DNA of 63,544 nt from Gammaproteobacteria bacterium (GCA_018401885.1 JAGYKB010000013.1:1-63544); one strand, 5' to 3'. Positions 30,288 through 41,094 are shown, counted from the first letter of the stretch. The notes: generated by a model from the sequence alone, not told the origin. Translations and numbers: made by a program.

Positions 30288-30308
30288 TGGGCCTTGAGCC
30301 CATTTTTT
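30288..30308 (+). terminator. Leader terminator before rimP
   Basis: TGGGC (30288-30292) pairs with GCCCA (30298-30302) around CTTGA, followed by six T (30303-30308). It lies between the promoter and the first gene. In E. coli the nusA operon leader also has terminators and is controlled by NusA, so read-through control is plausible here too. Confidence 0.7.
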
Positions 30309-30382
30309 GTTTCTGCTGCTTAAGCAGGTCGCAACCGCGACTCTAAAGCGGCGAGAGAAGCAAAGAGTTTAGGAAATTACGA

Positions 30383-30841
30383 GTGAAGAACGCAGCCGTA
30401 CAGATAGCCGAGCTAATAGCACCTACCGTTGAGGCGCTGGGGCTAATTCTGTGGGGCATAGAGTTACAGCAGCAGGGCAAATACTCACTGCTGCGCGTGT
30501 ATATCGAGCACGAAGAAGGCGTAGGGATCGAAGACTGCGAGCGAGTGAGCCGTCAGGTTAGCGCTTTGCTGGACGTTGAAGACCCGATCACCGGTGAATA
30601 CACCCTCGAGGTGTCGTCGCCAGGGATGGATAGACCGCTATTCACAGCGGAGCAGTTTGCGCTGTACGAGGGCGAGAAGGTAAACGTTCGCCTGCGAACA
30701 GCGCTGCAGGGACGCCGCCGGTTTAAGGGCGTGATCAAAAAAGTAGTAGACGACAGGATTGGTCTGGCGATCGATGCCGACGACGGCGAGCTGATTGAGA
30801 TAACGCTCGCGGATATCGACAAGGCCAATATCGACTTTTAG
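30383..30841 (+). CDS. rimP: Ribosome maturation factor RimP
   Basis: RimP helps 30S subunit maturation. The 152-residue protein has the N-terminal segment LGLILWGIELQQQGKYSLLRVYIE, the central EDCERVSRQVSALLDVEDPITGEYTLEVSSPGMDRPLF signature and a C-terminal SH3-like domain. The start is a GTG preceded by TAGGAAATTAC. It heads the conserved nusA operon; nusA follows 59 bases later. Confidence 0.96.
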   Translation: MKNAAVQIAELIAPTVEALGLILWGIELQQQGKYSLLRVYIEHEEGVGIEDCERVSRQVSALLDVEDPITGEYTLEVSSPGMDRPLFTAEQFALYEGEKVNVRLRTALQGRRRFKGVIKKVVDDRIGLAIDADDGELIEITLADIDKANIDF

Positions 30842-30900
30842 CTATGGTTACTCTAGGCGCCGGTCTGTCTGGTGCAAGTTTCGAGTAAGGTGACACTGTT

Positions 30901-32388
30901 ATGATGAGTAAAGAAATATTGATGGTTGTTGACGCGGTCTCTAACGAGAAGGGCGTCTCACGCGAAGTGATTTTCGAGGCAATTGAATCAGCACTCGCAA
31001 TGGCGACTAAAAAGCTCAACGAAGAAGAAGAGATCGATTGCCGAGTTGCGGTAAACCGCAAAACAGGTGAATACGAGACCTTCCGTATCTGGACGGTGGT
31101 TGCCGATGACGAATACGTCAACGAATTTACTCAGTACATGCTTGAGCAGGTGCAGGAACGAGACCCGGCGCTAGAAGTAGGCAGCAAGATCGAAGAGAAG
31201 ATCGACAACGTGCCGTTTGGCCGCATTGCTGCGCAAACTGCCAAGCAAGTGATTGTGCAGAAAGTACGAGACGCTGAGCGCGAGATCGTCCTAAACGAAT
31301 ACAAAGATAAGATCGGCGAGCTGGTAACTGGCACCGTTAAGAAAGTGACTCGCGAAAGCATTATTGTCGATCTTGGCGGCAATGCCGAGGCGATACTCAT
31401 GCGCGATCAGATGATTCCGCGCGAAAATTTCAGAATGAGCGATCGTATACGCGCGTTGCTCATCGATGTGCGTCCAGAGCAGCGAGGCCCTCAGCTTTTT
31501 CTGAGCCGAACCTCGCCTCAGATGCTGATCGAACTCTTCAAAATTGAAGTGCCAGAAATAAACGAGCAGATTATTTCTATCCGCGCCGCGGCGCGTGATC
31601 CAGGCTCGCGCGCTAAAATTGTGGTGTCGACTAACGACGGCCGCATCGATCCCGTTGGCGCCTGTGTGGGAATGCGCGGTTCGCGTGTGCAGGTTGTCTC
31701 CGGCGAGCTGTCGAACGAGCGCATCGACATTATTCTGTGGGACGACAATCCGGCGCAGCTCGTAATCAATGCGATGTCGCCTGCCGAAGTCGCATCCATC
31801 ATCATGGATGAAGACAGCAACACAATGGATGTTGCGGTCGAAGAGGACAATCTTGCGCAGGCGATTGGACGCAATGGCCAAAATGTACGTTTGTCCGCCG
31901 AATTGACCGGCTGGACCATCAACGTCATGAGCGAAGAGGAAGCCGCCGAGAAGCAAGAAAAAGAATCAATTGGCCTCATTGAAATGTTTATGACCAAGCT
32001 CGACGTCGACGACGAGACTGCCGAGGTGCTCGTAAGCGAAGGCTTCACATCACTCGAAGAAATCGCCTACGTGCCGATGGATGAAATTCTCTCTATTGAC
32101 GGTTTCGACGAAGAGATTGCGGAGGAATTGCGTAACCGTGCGAAGGATGCCCTGCTGACTCAAGCAATCGCATCTGAGGAAGATTTGTCGTCGATGAATG
32201 TGGCTGACGATCTAATGAATATGGAAGGCATGGATAAAGAGCTTGCACTCGAACTCGCGAAGCGCAGCATCCTATGTATGGAAGATCTCGCGGAGCAGGC
32301 GACCGATGAGCTGATGGAAATCGAAGGCATGACAGAGGAAAGAGCGGGGCAATTGATTATGACCGCACGTGCGCCATGGTTCGAATAG
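30901..32388 (+). CDS. nusA: Transcription termination/antitermination factor NusA
   Basis: The 495-residue protein has an N-terminal RNA polymerase-binding domain ([15 protein letters not shown]), an S1 domain (about 135-200), two KH domains with [12 protein letters not shown] and [12 protein letters not shown], and two C-terminal acidic repeats with helix-hairpin-helix pairs ([20 protein letters not shown] and [15 protein letters not shown]), as in E. coli. ATG at 30904 is an equally good start, giving the usual MSKEIL. NusA affects pausing and termination and usually controls its own operon. Confidence 0.97.
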   Translation: MMSKEILMVVDAVSNEKGVSREVIFEAIESALAMATKKLNEEEEIDCRVAVNRKTGEYETFRIWTVVADDEYVNEFTQYMLEQVQERDPALEVGSKIEEKIDNVPFGRIAAQTAKQVIVQKVRDAEREIVLNEYKDKIGELVTGTVKKVTRESIIVDLGGNAEAILMRDQMIPRENFRMSDRIRALLIDVRPEQRGPQLFLSRTSPQMLIELFKIEVPEINEQIISIRAAARDPGSRAKIVVSTNDGRIDPVGACVGMRGSRVQVVSGELSNERIDIILWDDNPAQLVINAMSPAEVASIIMDEDSNTMDVAVEEDNLAQAIGRNGQNVRLSAELTGWTINVMSEEEAAEKQEKESIGLIEMFMTKLDVDDETAEVLVSEGFTSLEEIAYVPMDEILSIDGFDEEIAEELRNRAKDALLTQAIASEEDLSSMNVADDLMNMEGMDKELALELAKRSILCMEDLAEQATDELMEIEGMTEERAGQLIMTARAPWFE

Positions 32389-32394
32389 TTAGTA

Positions 32395-32530
32395 GCGGGG
32401 TCGCGGACGTCAGTCGCGCGGCTCTGTGGTTCGAGGCCGAACCGATGAAGTAGACATTTAGTGAGGGCTGCGAGGCAGCCGGCCGGTAAAGAGTAAGAAA
32501 CCGGCACAGAGCGCGCAAAGCGCGCAAGAA
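32395..32530 (+). other. Run of short hairpins between nusA and infB
   Basis: The 158-base gap contains three perfect stems: GGTTCG (32428-32433) with CGAACC (32438-32443), GGCTGC (32466-32471) with GCAGCC (32475-32480), and GCGCGC (32511-32516) with GCGCGC (32520-32525). A possible CCGG/CCGG stem lies between the last two. None is followed by a T tract, so they are not terminators. They could be processing or translational control elements for infB. Confidence 0.5.
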
Positions 32531-32546
32531 AACTGGAGTAGATTGA

Positions 32547-35063
32547 ATGGCAGATGTAACCATAAGCGAACTCGCCAAAGTCGTCGGAGTAGATGTCAGT
32601 AAGTTGCTGTCGCAAGTAAAGGACGCAGGCTTACCTCATAAGAAAGCCGATGAGATCATCTCGAATGATGACAAAAACACGCTATTGCAGTTTTTGCGTG
32701 GTAGTCATGGTGAGAGTGAGAGAGCCGCTGCTCCAAGCAAGATTACGCTAAAGCGCAAGACGCTGGGTACGCTAAAAAGCGCGTCGAGCTCCGGTCGCGG
32801 CAAGACGGTTAACGTCGAAGTGCGTAAGAAACGCACTTACGTTAAGCGTACAGAAATTGCTGAAGAAGCTGTTACTGAAGAGCCTACTGCGGTCGAGCCA
32901 GAGATCATTACTCCTGATCCAGTTGTTGCCGCCGAAACAGCGATAGCCTCGGCTGCAGAAGCGGCCAAAGCGCCCGTTGAAGAGGTGACGTCAGCTCCAG
33001 CACCAACTGCTCCGATTGTGCTGGACGTTCCCTCCGAGGAAGCAGCCTCTGCCCGTGCTGACAAACCCGGTGCGAAGCGCAAACCCGCTACCAAGAAAGA
33101 AATCGATGACGAAGCCGAGCGAAAACGCTCTCAGGCGCGCACGACCAAAGGCAAGCCAGCCAAGCGTCAAAACCGCACGCTGCATGTGAACGATGCCTTC
33201 GTCCTCGAAGGCGGAGAAGGTGAAGATCGCCGCAGAGGTGGTCGTCGCGGTCGCAATCGTTTATCGGGCTCCACCCAGGCTTTCGAAATGCCAACCGAGG
33301 CGGTTGTTCGCGATGTCAAAATCGGCGAAGCGAACAAGGTGACCGACCTTGCGCAGCAGATGACAGTCAAGGCTGCTGCGGTGGTGAAAGCACTATTCAA
33401 GATGGGCGTTATGGCGAACATCAACCATGTAATCGATGCCGACACGGCAACGCTACTGGTCGAAGAAATGGGGCATCGTCCTAAATTCGTGTCCGAAGAT
33501 GCTCTCGAAGAGCAGCTTGCGGAATCGCTGGCCGCTGAGGTCGGCGAAGTCAAAATCACTCGTGCACCGGTGGTTACGGTGATGGGACACGTAGACCACG
33601 GAAAAACGTCGCTGCTCGATTATATTCGCAAATCTACTGTCGCTTCACACGAAGCGGGTGGCATCACGCAGCATATTGGCGCCTACCATGTCGACACCGA
33701 CCATGGGATGGTGAGCTTCTTGGATACTCCAGGGCACGCAGCATTTAGCGCAATGCGTTCGCGTGGTGCCAAAGCAACCGATGTTATCGTCTTGGTTGTC
33801 GCAGGCGACGACGGCGTCAAGCCGCAAACCGCCGAGGCTGTGGAGCATGCTAAGGCCGCCGGTGTGCCTATAGTGGTTGCTATCAACAAGATGGACAAAG
33901 AGGGTGCAGACCCTGATCGCGTGAAAAACGAACTCGCAGCAATGGAAGTGATTCCAGACGATTGGGGAGGCGACACGCAGTTTATCCCCGTGTCAGCGCA
34001 TACCGGTGACGGCATCGACAAATTGTTAGAAGCGATTCTCCTACAAGCTGAGCTGATGGAGCTTACTGCCTATACCGATGTGCCTGGGCAGGGTGTTGTT
34101 GTTGAGTCGCGTCTCGATAAAGGCCGCGGTGCAGTTGCGTCTGTGCTAGTACAGAATGGCACGCTGCGAACTGGAGATATCGTACTGGTCGGTAAAGAAT
34201 ATGGGCGCGTACGGGCCTTGGTTGATGAGAACGGCGTCAACATTAAATCTGCTGGGCCTTCAATACCGGTCGAGATTCTTGGCCTCACGGGCGTGCCTGA
34301 TGCGGGCGATGAGTTCGTTGTACTGGCCGATGAGAAGAAAGCAAAAGAGGTGGCAGAGTTCCGCCGCACACGCCTCAAAGATTCAGTGCAAGCGAAACAG
34401 CAAGCAGCGCTTATCGATAACATGTTCGCAGGTATCGGCAAGCCAAATCTTAGTATCTTTAACATCATTCTCAAAACCGACGTGCGAGGCACACTCGAGG
34501 CACTGACCGCCTCGCTCGTTGCGATGAACACGGACGAGGTGCAAGTTAAAATTGTGTCCTCAGGCGTTGGCGGCATCTCTGAGAATGACGTTCACCTTGC
34601 AGCAACATCGAAAGCGATGATCGTTGGCTTTAACGTTCGCGCCGACAAAACATCAAAAGAAATTATCGATAACGAAGGCCTTCAGCTTCGCTACTACAAT
34701 GTTATCTATAACGTGCTCGACGATGTGAAAGCAATTATGGGCGGCATGTTGTCTCCCGAAATTCGCGAAGAAATTCTCGGTGTTGCCGAAGTACGCGATG
34801 TGTTTACCTCGCCCAAATTCGGTCAGATTGCCGGCTCGATGGTTATCGAAGGCACTATTTATCGTAACAAACCAATTCGCGTGCTACGTGATGACGTGGT
34901 TATTTACGAAGGCGAGCTTGAATCGCTGCGCCGTTTCAAAGACGACGCGAACGAGGTTAAGAACGGCGTCGAATGTGGTATCGGTGTTAAGAATTACACC
35001 GATGTTCGCGTAGGTGACAAGATCGAAGTTTACAAAACAACCGAGATTGCTCGTACGCTATAA
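32547..35063 (+). CDS. infB: Translation initiation factor IF-2
   Basis: The 838-residue GTPase has an IF2-N domain ([21 protein letters not shown]), a long Ala/Lys/Glu-rich linker (about 70-260), a second IF2-N segment, then the G domain with GHVDHGKTS (from Gly347), DTPGHAAFS and NKMD, followed by domains II-IV. It delivers initiator tRNA to the 30S subunit. AACTGGAGTA precedes the ATG. It is followed closely by rbfA, the standard order. Confidence 0.98.
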   Translation: MADVTISELAKVVGVDVSKLLSQVKDAGLPHKKADEIISNDDKNTLLQFLRGSHGESERAAAPSKITLKRKTLGTLKSASSSGRGKTVNVEVRKKRTYVKRTEIAEEAVTEEPTAVEPEIITPDPVVAAETAIASAAEAAKAPVEEVTSAPAPTAPIVLDVPSEEAASARADKPGAKRKPATKKEIDDEAERKRSQARTTKGKPAKRQNRTLHVNDAFVLEGGEGEDRRRGGRRGRNRLSGSTQAFEMPTEAVVRDVKIGEANKVTDLAQQMTVKAAAVVKALFKMGVMANINHVIDADTATLLVEEMGHRPKFVSEDALEEQLAESLAAEVGEVKITRAPVVTVMGHVDHGKTSLLDYIRKSTVASHEAGGITQHIGAYHVDTDHGMVSFLDTPGHAAFSAMRSRGAKATDVIVLVVAGDDGVKPQTAEAVEHAKAAGVPIVVAINKMDKEGADPDRVKNELAAMEVIPDDWGGDTQFIPVSAHTGDGIDKLLEAILLQAELMELTAYTDVPGQGVVVESRLDKGRGAVASVLVQNGTLRTGDIVLVGKEYGRVRALVDENGVNIKSAGPSIPVEILGLTGVPDAGDEFVVLADEKKAKEVAEFRRTRLKDSVQAKQQAALIDNMFAGIGKPNLSIFNIILKTDVRGTLEALTASLVAMNTDEVQVKIVSSGVGGISENDVHLAATSKAMIVGFNVRADKTSKEIIDNEGLQLRYYNVIYNVLDDVKAIMGGMLSPEIREEILGVAEVRDVFTSPKFGQIAGSMVIEGTIYRNKPIRVLRDDVVIYEGELESLRRFKDDANEVKNGVECGIGVKNYTDVRVGDKIEVYKTTEIARTL

Positions 35064-35088
35064 ACTGCACATTGAGGCACAACATTAA

Positions 35089-35538
35089 ATGGCAAACATG
35101 ACCCCAAGAGGCCAGCGCGTCGCGGATCAGATCCAGCGCGAACTGGCAACGCTGATCCAGCTCGAGGTGAGCGATCCACGCGTGGGCATGGTGTCAGTTA
35201 CGGGTGTCGATGTCAGCCGCGACCTCGCTCACGCGAGGGTGTTCGTGACAGTACTGAACACGCCGAGCGCGAGTGATGAGGCGAATGATTCGCTCAGTAG
35301 TCCCGGAGACCTGGACAAGCTTGAGGTTGAAGAAAACGTCAAAGCGCTCAATCAGGCCTCGGGGTATTTACGCACTTTGCTAGCTAAGAGGCTCGCCTTA
35401 CGCTCTGTGCCCAAGTTGCAGTTTCGCTACGACTCGAGCATCGAGAATGGCGCGCAGCTCTCGAGTCTCATTGACAGCGCACTCAAGGCCGATATCGCTC
35501 AGCATGGTGAAGACCTACCTGTCGACGATAATGGTTAA
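35089..35538 (+). CDS. rbfA: 30S ribosome-binding factor RbfA
   Basis: The 149-residue protein is a KH-type RbfA with QRVADQIQRELATLIQLEVSDPRVGMVSVTGVDVSRDLAHARVFV, and ALNQASGYLRTLLAKRLALRSVPKLQFRYD. A Ser/Asp/Glu-rich insertion of about 20 residues (SASDEANDSLSSPGDLDKLE) sits between the strands where E. coli is shorter. RbfA assists 16S rRNA 5' end maturation and cold adaptation. It lies 25 bases after infB and 52 before truB. Confidence 0.95.
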   Translation: MANMTPRGQRVADQIQRELATLIQLEVSDPRVGMVSVTGVDVSRDLAHARVFVTVLNTPSASDEANDSLSSPGDLDKLEVEENVKALNQASGYLRTLLAKRLALRSVPKLQFRYDSSIENGAQLSSLIDSALKADIAQHGEDLPVDDNG

Positions 35539-35590
35539 GCTCGGCGTGTGAACAGTAAATGGCGCGTGACGCGTACAAAGGACAGGGCGT

Positions 35591-36523
35591 GTGGCGCGTA
35601 GAAAGCAGAGAGGACGAAACATACACGGCATTGTCGTGCTCGATAAGCCACTTGGCGGGAGTTCGAATCACGCGCTACAGTCAGTAAAACGTCTGTTCGA
35701 CGCGAATAAAGCGGGTCACACAGGTAGTTTAGATCCCCTCGCCACCGGCGTATTGCCGTTGTGCTTGGGCGAAGCGACAAAGGTATCGCAATTTTTGCTG
35801 GACTCGGATAAGGCGTATCGCGCCCGCATAAAGCTGGGTGAACGTACCGATACTGCAGACAGCGAGGGCGAGGTGATCGCCAAAGTAGAGAATTTTACGC
35901 TCGATGAAGCCGCAGTGAGGACAGCCCTCCGAGGATTCGAGGGCGAGATTGAGCAGGTACCGCCGATGTATTCGGCGCTTAAGCAAGACGGTCAACCGCT
36001 GTACAAATTAGCGCGCCAAGGCAAGACGGTAGAGCGAAAGGCGCGCACGATAACGGTTTACGCAATCGAATTAACTGATTTTGACGCCGACGCGAAAGAG
36101 ATAGAAATCGAGGTTGACTGCAGTAAAGGCACCTATATTCGAACTATTGCTGACGATTTGGGGCAGATTCTTGGCTGCGGAGGGCATATAATCGCGCTCC
36201 GACGCCTTCGAGCAGGGGCTTTCTCCATTGAGGAAAGCGTTACTCTCGAGGCTCTGGCGGCAGCAAAAGAGGCAGGGGGATTCGACGCGATAGATGCGTA
36301 CCTTATGCCAATGGACAAAGCGGTAGACGTACTCCCCGCGGTGCAGCTACCGAGCTTCACGGCAAAGTTTTTGAAGAATGGCCAGCCGGTGCAGGTAAGA
36401 CACGCACCAGCCGAGGGGCTCGTCCGGCTTTATGAAGAAGGCGAATTCATTGGTATTGGCAGCATAGACGACGATAGCAATGTTGCGCCTAAACGATTAT
36501 TGGTAACAGCGTCTGGCGAATAA
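35591..36523 (+). CDS. truB: tRNA pseudouridine(55) synthase
   Basis: TruB makes pseudouridine 55 in the T arm of tRNAs. The catalytic Asp48 sits in GHTGSLDPLATGVLPL, and the Lys/Tyr motif MYSALKQDGQPLYKLAR and the SKGTYIRTIADDLG segment are present. A C-terminal PUA-like domain ends the 310-residue protein. The GTG start follows AAGGACAGG with good spacing. Confidence 0.96.
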   Translation: MARRKQRGRNIHGIVVLDKPLGGSSNHALQSVKRLFDANKAGHTGSLDPLATGVLPLCLGEATKVSQFLLDSDKAYRARIKLGERTDTADSEGEVIAKVENFTLDEAAVRTALRGFEGEIEQVPPMYSALKQDGQPLYKLARQGKTVERKARTITVYAIELTDFDADAKEIEIEVDCSKGTYIRTIADDLGQILGCGGHIIALRRLRAGAFSIEESVTLEALAAAKEAGGFDAIDAYLMPMDKAVDVLPAVQLPSFTAKFLKNGQPVQVRHAPAEGLVRLYEEGEFIGIGSIDDDSNVAPKRLLVTASGE

Positions 36524-36715
36524 AAAATTCAGAGTGAGTGCTGGTGCGAAAGTAAAAGCAACGCTCGAATAAGTGCATGAAGCACACAAGGAAGACCTCA
36601 GCTGACTATTAATATGCATGGTTAGTCTGATTGAAAAGGATGTTGAGCTGCGAAGCTGTCACATAAGTGACGCGTAGGGCAGTAATAATTAATCGCATAT
36701 TTATGGAGTAAGAAA

Positions 36716-36985
36716 ATGGCTTTATCAGCTGAAGTGAAAGCAGGAATCATTAAAGAGTATGCACAGGGCGAGGGCGACACTGGTTCACCCGAAGTTCAAG
36801 TTGCGCTTCTGACAGCGAACATCAATGAGCTGCAGGGGCACTTTAAAGAGCATATCCACGATCACCATTCGCGTCGCGGTCTTATCCGCATGGTTAACAG
36901 CCGACGCAAGCTGCTTGATTACCTCAAGCGCAAAAGCGTCGATCGTTATTCATCTCTGATCAAGCGTCTCGGCCTGCGTCGCTAA
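36716..36985 (+). CDS. rpsO: 30S ribosomal protein S15
   Basis: The 89-residue protein matches S15 over its length, including [51 protein letters not shown] and the LGLRR end. It binds the central domain of 16S rRNA. GGAG at 36706 precedes the ATG. S15 often represses its own translation through a leader structure; the 192-base gap after truB could hold one, but I could not define it. Confidence 0.98.
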   Translation: MALSAEVKAGIIKEYAQGEGDTGSPEVQVALLTANINELQGHFKEHIHDHHSRRGLIRMVNSRRKLLDYLKRKSVDRYSSLIKRLGLRR

Positions 36986-37010
36986 GCAGCGTCGTATGCC
37001 CGTCGCGGCT

Positions 37011-37093
37011 GGGTCTAAAGTTGAGGCCTGCCGCGAGACGAGCTACTTAGACCCGCTGCGCAGGGGGCTTCGGCCCTTCTGCGCAGTTTGGTT
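37011..37093 (+). terminator. rpsO-pnp intergenic hairpins, including a UUCG-capped terminator
   Basis: GGGTCTAA (37011-37018) pairs with TTAGACCC (37047-37054), enclosing a 28-base arm. Directly after it, CTGCGCAG (37056-37063) pairs with CTGCGCAG (37079-37086), extended inward by GGGC/GCCC around a TTCG tetraloop, and followed by TTTGGTTT. In E. coli the rpsO terminator and an RNase III-cut hairpin lie in the same place, and the latter serves PNPase autocontrol. Confidence 0.75.
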
Positions 37094-37211
37094 TAAAGCC
37101 GCAATAAAAAATAACAAAAGCCACACCAAAAAACGAAAATCAATTAACCGGATTAACTAGCGTTGGGCCTGATGAGTTGGCCTGCGTTTTTTAAAGAAAA
37201 TAGGAAAATTT

Positions 37212-39338
37212 ATGTTTAATCCAGTCGTTAAAACATTCCAGTACGGTAATCAAACCGTCACGCTGGAAACAGGAAAAATTGCGCGCCAGGCTACAGGCTC
37301 GGTGATCGTGACGATGGGAAACAGTCAAGTGCTAGCGACGGTCGTAGGCCGAAAGAGCGCAAACCCAGGCCAAGACTTCTTCCCCCTCACAGTAAATTAT
37401 CAAGAAAAGACCTACGCGGTAGGCAAAATCCCCGGTGGTTTCTTTAAGCGAGAAGGTCGCCCGACTGAAAAAGAAACCCTCACATCACGTTTGATCGACC
37501 GTCCTATTCGTCCATTATTCCCGAAGGGTTTTATGAACGAAGTACAGGTTGTGTGTACTGTTATCTCAGCCGACAAAAATGAAGACGCTGATATCGCGTC
37601 TCTCATTGGCGCCTCTGCCGCACTCTCTATTTCAGGCATCCCTTTCGCAGAGCCTATCGGTGCCGCGCGCGTTGGTTACGATGCAGAGAAGGGCTATATG
37701 CTGAATCCAACCAACAGCGAGCTCGAATCATCGCTCCTCGACATGGTTGTAGCAGGCACTAAGTCGGCGGTTCTTATGGTTGAGTCTGAGGCGAAAGAGC
37801 TGAGCGAAGACGAGATGCTTGGAGCTGTCCTGTATGCTCACCAAGAAATGCAGGTTGTTATTTCTGCTATCGAAGAGCTCAAAGCGGAAGCTGGTAAGCC
37901 AGTCTGGGAATGGACTCCTGCCGAGGAAAATGCATCGCTAATAGCAGCGCTTGCTGAAAAGTTCGAAGCAGCTGTTATTGAAGCCTATCAAGTGTCTGAC
38001 AAAATGGCGCGTTACGAGCGTATCGGCGCCATTCAGGCCGAGGCAGTTGAAGCGCTTGTCGACGAGGAAGCCGGCGTGTCTGCCGCTGACGTTAAGGCTG
38101 CGTTCGGTAAGCTTGAGAAGAGCACCGTGCGCAATCGCATTCTAGATGGCGCACCTCGCATCGATGGTCGCGATACTAAGACTGTCCGCGCGATCGAAGT
38201 GGAAACTGGCCTGCTGCCTCGCGCACACGGCTCGGCGTTATTTACCCGCGGTGAAACACAAGCAGTTGTTGTCACCACGCTTGGCGCGCTTCGCGATTCG
38301 CAGATCATCGAAGACCTCGGTGGTTCACGCAAAGATCCATTCATGCTGCACTATAACTTCCCTCCGTATTCGGTTGGCGAAACTGGCTTCATGAGTGGGC
38401 CTAAGCGCCGCGAAATCGGTCACGGTCGCCTTGCGCGTCGCGGCATTGCAGCGGTTCTTCCGCGCGAAGAAGACTTCCCTTACGCCATTCGCGTGGTGTC
38501 TGAGATTACCGAGTCTAACGGTTCAAGCTCAATGGCGTCGGTTTGTGGCAGCAGTTTGGCGATGATGGATGCAGGCGTGCCTCTGAAAGCGCCTGTCGCT
38601 GGTATCGCGATGGGACTCATTAAGGAAGGCGAGCGCTTCGCGGTTCTGACAGATATCCTCGGCGACGAAGATCATCTCGGCGACATGGACTTTAAAGTAG
38701 CCGGTACAGCCGAAGGTGTCACGGCGCTGCAGATGGACATCAAAATTCAAGGTATTACCGAGGAGATCATGGAGATCGCTCTCGAGCAGGCTAACACTGC
38801 GCGTAATCATATTCTTGGTGAGATGAACAAGGTGCTCGCGAAGTCGCGCGACAGCGTTTCTGAGAACGCGCCATCAATGGCTATGCTCAAAATCGATCCA
38901 GACAAGATTCGCGATGTTATCGGTAAAGGTGGCGCGGTTATTCGCGGCATCACAGAGCAGACCGGCGCCTCGGTTGATATCGATGACGACGGCAACGTCC
39001 GTATCTACGGCGAAGATGCGGCTTCACGCGATGCAGCAATCGACATGGTTAATGCGATAACTGCAGAAGCAGAAGTGGGTCGTATTTACCGCGGGAAAGT
39101 GGCGCGCATCGTCGACTTTGGCGCGTTCGTCACAATCCTGCCGGGCAAAGACGGACTCGTCCATATCTCACAGATTTCGGATGAGCGTGTCGAGAGTGTT
39201 GAGGAATACCTCACCGAAGGCCAAGAGATTCTCGTTAAGTGCTTGGACCTCGATGCGCGTGGCCGCATCAAGCTAAGCATGAAAGAGATTTCGGACGAAG
39301 AGAAGCAAGAGATGGCAGCGGCAGACGCGGCGTCATAA
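37212..39338 (+). CDS. pnp: Polyribonucleotide nucleotidyltransferase
   Basis: PNPase degrades RNA phosphorolytically as a trimer and is part of the degradosome. The 708-residue protein has two RNase PH domains separated by a helical linker, with [33 protein letters not shown] in the first and [21 protein letters not shown] and [19 protein letters not shown] in the second. KH ([21 protein letters not shown]) and S1 ([22 protein letters not shown]) domains follow. It is preceded by TAGGAAAA. Confidence 0.98.
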   Translation: MFNPVVKTFQYGNQTVTLETGKIARQATGSVIVTMGNSQVLATVVGRKSANPGQDFFPLTVNYQEKTYAVGKIPGGFFKREGRPTEKETLTSRLIDRPIRPLFPKGFMNEVQVVCTVISADKNEDADIASLIGASAALSISGIPFAEPIGAARVGYDAEKGYMLNPTNSELESSLLDMVVAGTKSAVLMVESEAKELSEDEMLGAVLYAHQEMQVVISAIEELKAEAGKPVWEWTPAEENASLIAALAEKFEAAVIEAYQVSDKMARYERIGAIQAEAVEALVDEEAGVSAADVKAAFGKLEKSTVRNRILDGAPRIDGRDTKTVRAIEVETGLLPRAHGSALFTRGETQAVVVTTLGALRDSQIIEDLGGSRKDPFMLHYNFPPYSVGETGFMSGPKRREIGHGRLARRGIAAVLPREEDFPYAIRVVSEITESNGSSSMASVCGSSLAMMDAGVPLKAPVAGIAMGLIKEGERFAVLTDILGDEDHLGDMDFKVAGTAEGVTALQMDIKIQGITEEIMEIALEQANTARNHILGEMNKVLAKSRDSVSENAPSMAMLKIDPDKIRDVIGKGGAVIRGITEQTGASVDIDDDGNVRIYGEDAASRDAAIDMVNAITAEAEVGRIYRGKVARIVDFGAFVTILPGKDGLVHISQISDERVESVEEYLTEGQEILVKCLDLDARGRIKLSMKEISDEEKQEMAAADAAS

Positions 39339-39367
39339 CTAGTCAGATTTAAAGACAGCAAGAAACT

Positions 39368-39403
39368 AAAAAAGGATTGCCCGAAAAGGCAGTCCTTTTT
39401 TTT
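39368..39403 (+). terminator. Intrinsic terminator after pnp
   Basis: AAGGATTGCC pairs with GGCAGTCCTT (one T-G wobble) around about six bases, followed by a run of T ending at 39403. It closes the core gene cluster. Confidence 0.88.
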
Positions 39404-39425
39404 GCGCTACTCCCCGTGCATTTTT

Positions 39426-39439
39426 TGATCTGCATCAAA
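39426..39439. promoter_or_regulatory. FNR/Anr-type box
   Basis: TTGATCTGCATCAA matches the FNR/Anr/Dnr consensus TTGAT-N4-ATCAA at every fixed position. It lies after the pnp terminator and 168 bases before the ATG at 39607, the only downstream gene on that strand. No clear -10 element is visible at the class II distance, so the mode of action is open. Confidence 0.6.
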
Positions 39440-39606
39440 TTAGATTGATTTCTAAGAGTATTGCCCCGCAGTCATGGCGCGCAATCGAGCACTGCTGTTC
39501 TTGACCCACCAGTAATTCGAGGCAACAATCTAGCTTCATGCGTAGTTTGCTAAGTTTTACGAGGTGTTCTTTATTCCCGATCCGTATTAAGCAAAAGGAG
39601 AAGACA

Positions 39607-41094
39607 ATGGTTACAGCAGAAAAAATTGTCCAGAAAATCGGTTCGACGCCCAAAGGCGCATTGAGACAGGGTAAGGCACTCGCCTGCTGCTTGTTTGCTC
39701 TCTTGGCCGCTGCGCTGCTTAGCCCAGCACAGACTCTCGCCGCCGACGAGGTGACCTTCCACAAAGATATAGAGCCCATCCTGCAGCGCAGTTGCCAGAA
39801 CTGTCACAGGCCAGGCGGCGCTGGCCCGATGTCTCTCGTTACCTATGAAGAGGTGGCGCCTTTTGCCGGGCTTATCGAGTATAAAACCGGTCTGCGTGAT
39901 AGGGCTGGTGCTATGCCTCCCTGGTATATGGAAAAGAACATCGGTATACAAAGTTATAAGAACGATCCATCGTTAAGCGATGCCGAACTTGCCGCTATTT
40001 CAACCTGGGCGCGCAGCGGAACGCCGAAAGGAAATGTGACTGATGCGCCTGAACCGTTAGTCTTCGACGACAGTGTAAAGTGGACTGCCGGAACTCCGGA
40101 TCTTATTGTGACAACGAATTCGGTAACCAAACTCGCGGGAACGCCTGACTGGTGGGGCGAGATAGACCGAGTACCAACGGGGCTAACCGAGGATCGCTGG
40201 GTAAAATCAGTCGAGATTGTTGAGGTAAACGATGTCGATAACGAGCAGGGGACTGGCCGCGACACCGTAGGCGGGCGCTATATTTTTCATCACATGATTT
40301 GGGGAACGGCGGATCTCGATGAAAACGGAGAGCGCATACCTAGCACTAATACAAGCTGGCCGGTGCACGAGGTTGGTCGCAATCCGGACATTTTCGACCC
40401 AGATGGCGGTAGGTTGCTCAAAGCCGGCTCGTATATTGTCTCAGACTCAGTGCATCTGCACTCAAATGGCAAAGACACAACGGGTCATTTGGAGATCGGC
40501 TTTAGATTTCATGAGAAGGGCTACCAGCCAAAGTATGAGCGCGTAAATGTGGGCTTGGGCAACGGCGTTGATATTTCGATCGCCGGTAATCAGCGCGATC
40601 AAGAACTTCATGCCTATTCGGTGCTGGAACAGCACACGAAGATCATCACCTTTGAACCTCACCTGCACGCACCAGGAGAGCGTATGTGCCTAGAGGCAAT
40701 TTGGGGCTATACGATCGAAACGCTCTCCTGTGTTGGCTACGACCACAATTGGGTCCGAGGCTATGCCTATGACGATGATGCAACGCCGCTTCTGCCTAAA
40801 GGCACTATCCTCCATATAGTCGGGTATATGAACAATACCGAAACGAATCCGAATATCCCCGATCCACGCAATTGGCAGGGTTCGGGGAATCGGTCTGTTA
40901 CGAATATGTTCATCGACTTAGGCATGCGTGTCTCTATGAGCGAAGAGCAGTTTCACGAGGAAATGGAGAAGAGGCGTTCGACGCTTAATTTAGGCCCAAA
41001 CGATCATGTGATAGGATGCCCTTTGTGCCTAGCACCGCTTGTCTCGCCCATTGCTCAATCCGAGACGCCGATGCCCGACCGTGGGGCCGACTGA
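39607..41094 (+). CDS. Exported haem c / copper type II monooxygenase-like protein, second copy
   Basis: AAGGAG, six bases before the ATG at 39607, fixes the start; an upstream in-frame ATG at 39538 lacks one. A signal peptide (ALACCLFALLAAALLSPAQTLAA) is followed by one haem c site, CQNCH (63-67). The copper domain then shows the paired His pattern IFHHMIW (228, 229), VHLHSNG (283, 285) and EPHLHAPG (352, 354), as in PHM-type monooxygenases. The 495-residue protein shares its architecture, not close sequence, with 20114-21496. The gene at 41230 follows and may be its partner. The substrate is unknown. Confidence 0.82.
   Translation: MVTAEKIVQKIGSTPKGALRQGKALACCLFALLAAALLSPAQTLAADEVTFHKDIEPILQRSCQNCHRPGGAGPMSLVTYEEVAPFAGLIEYKTGLRDRAGAMPPWYMEKNIGIQSYKNDPSLSDAELAAISTWARSGTPKGNVTDAPEPLVFDDSVKWTAGTPDLIVTTNSVTKLAGTPDWWGEIDRVPTGLTEDRWVKSVEIVEVNDVDNEQGTGRDTVGGRYIFHHMIWGTADLDENGERIPSTNTSWPVHEVGRNPDIFDPDGGRLLKAGSYIVSDSVHLHSNGKDTTGHLEIGFRFHEKGYQPKYERVNVGLGNGVDISIAGNQRDQELHAYSVLEQHTKIITFEPHLHAPGERMCLEAIWGYTIETLSCVGYDHNWVRGYAYDDDATPLLPKGTILHIVGYMNNTETNPNIPDPRNWQGSGNRSVTNMFIDLGMRVSMSEEQFHEEMEKRRSTLNLGPNDHVIGCPLCLAPLVSPIAQSETPMPDRGAD

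Noticed and set aside
31291..31956. Long minus-strand open frame inside nusA
   Set aside because: It is antisense to the well-conserved NusA sequence and has no recognisable domain or ribosome binding site.
39538..39606. Upstream ATG of the second haem/copper gene
   Set aside because: The ATG at 39607 has a well-placed AAGGAG and directly precedes a normal signal peptide.
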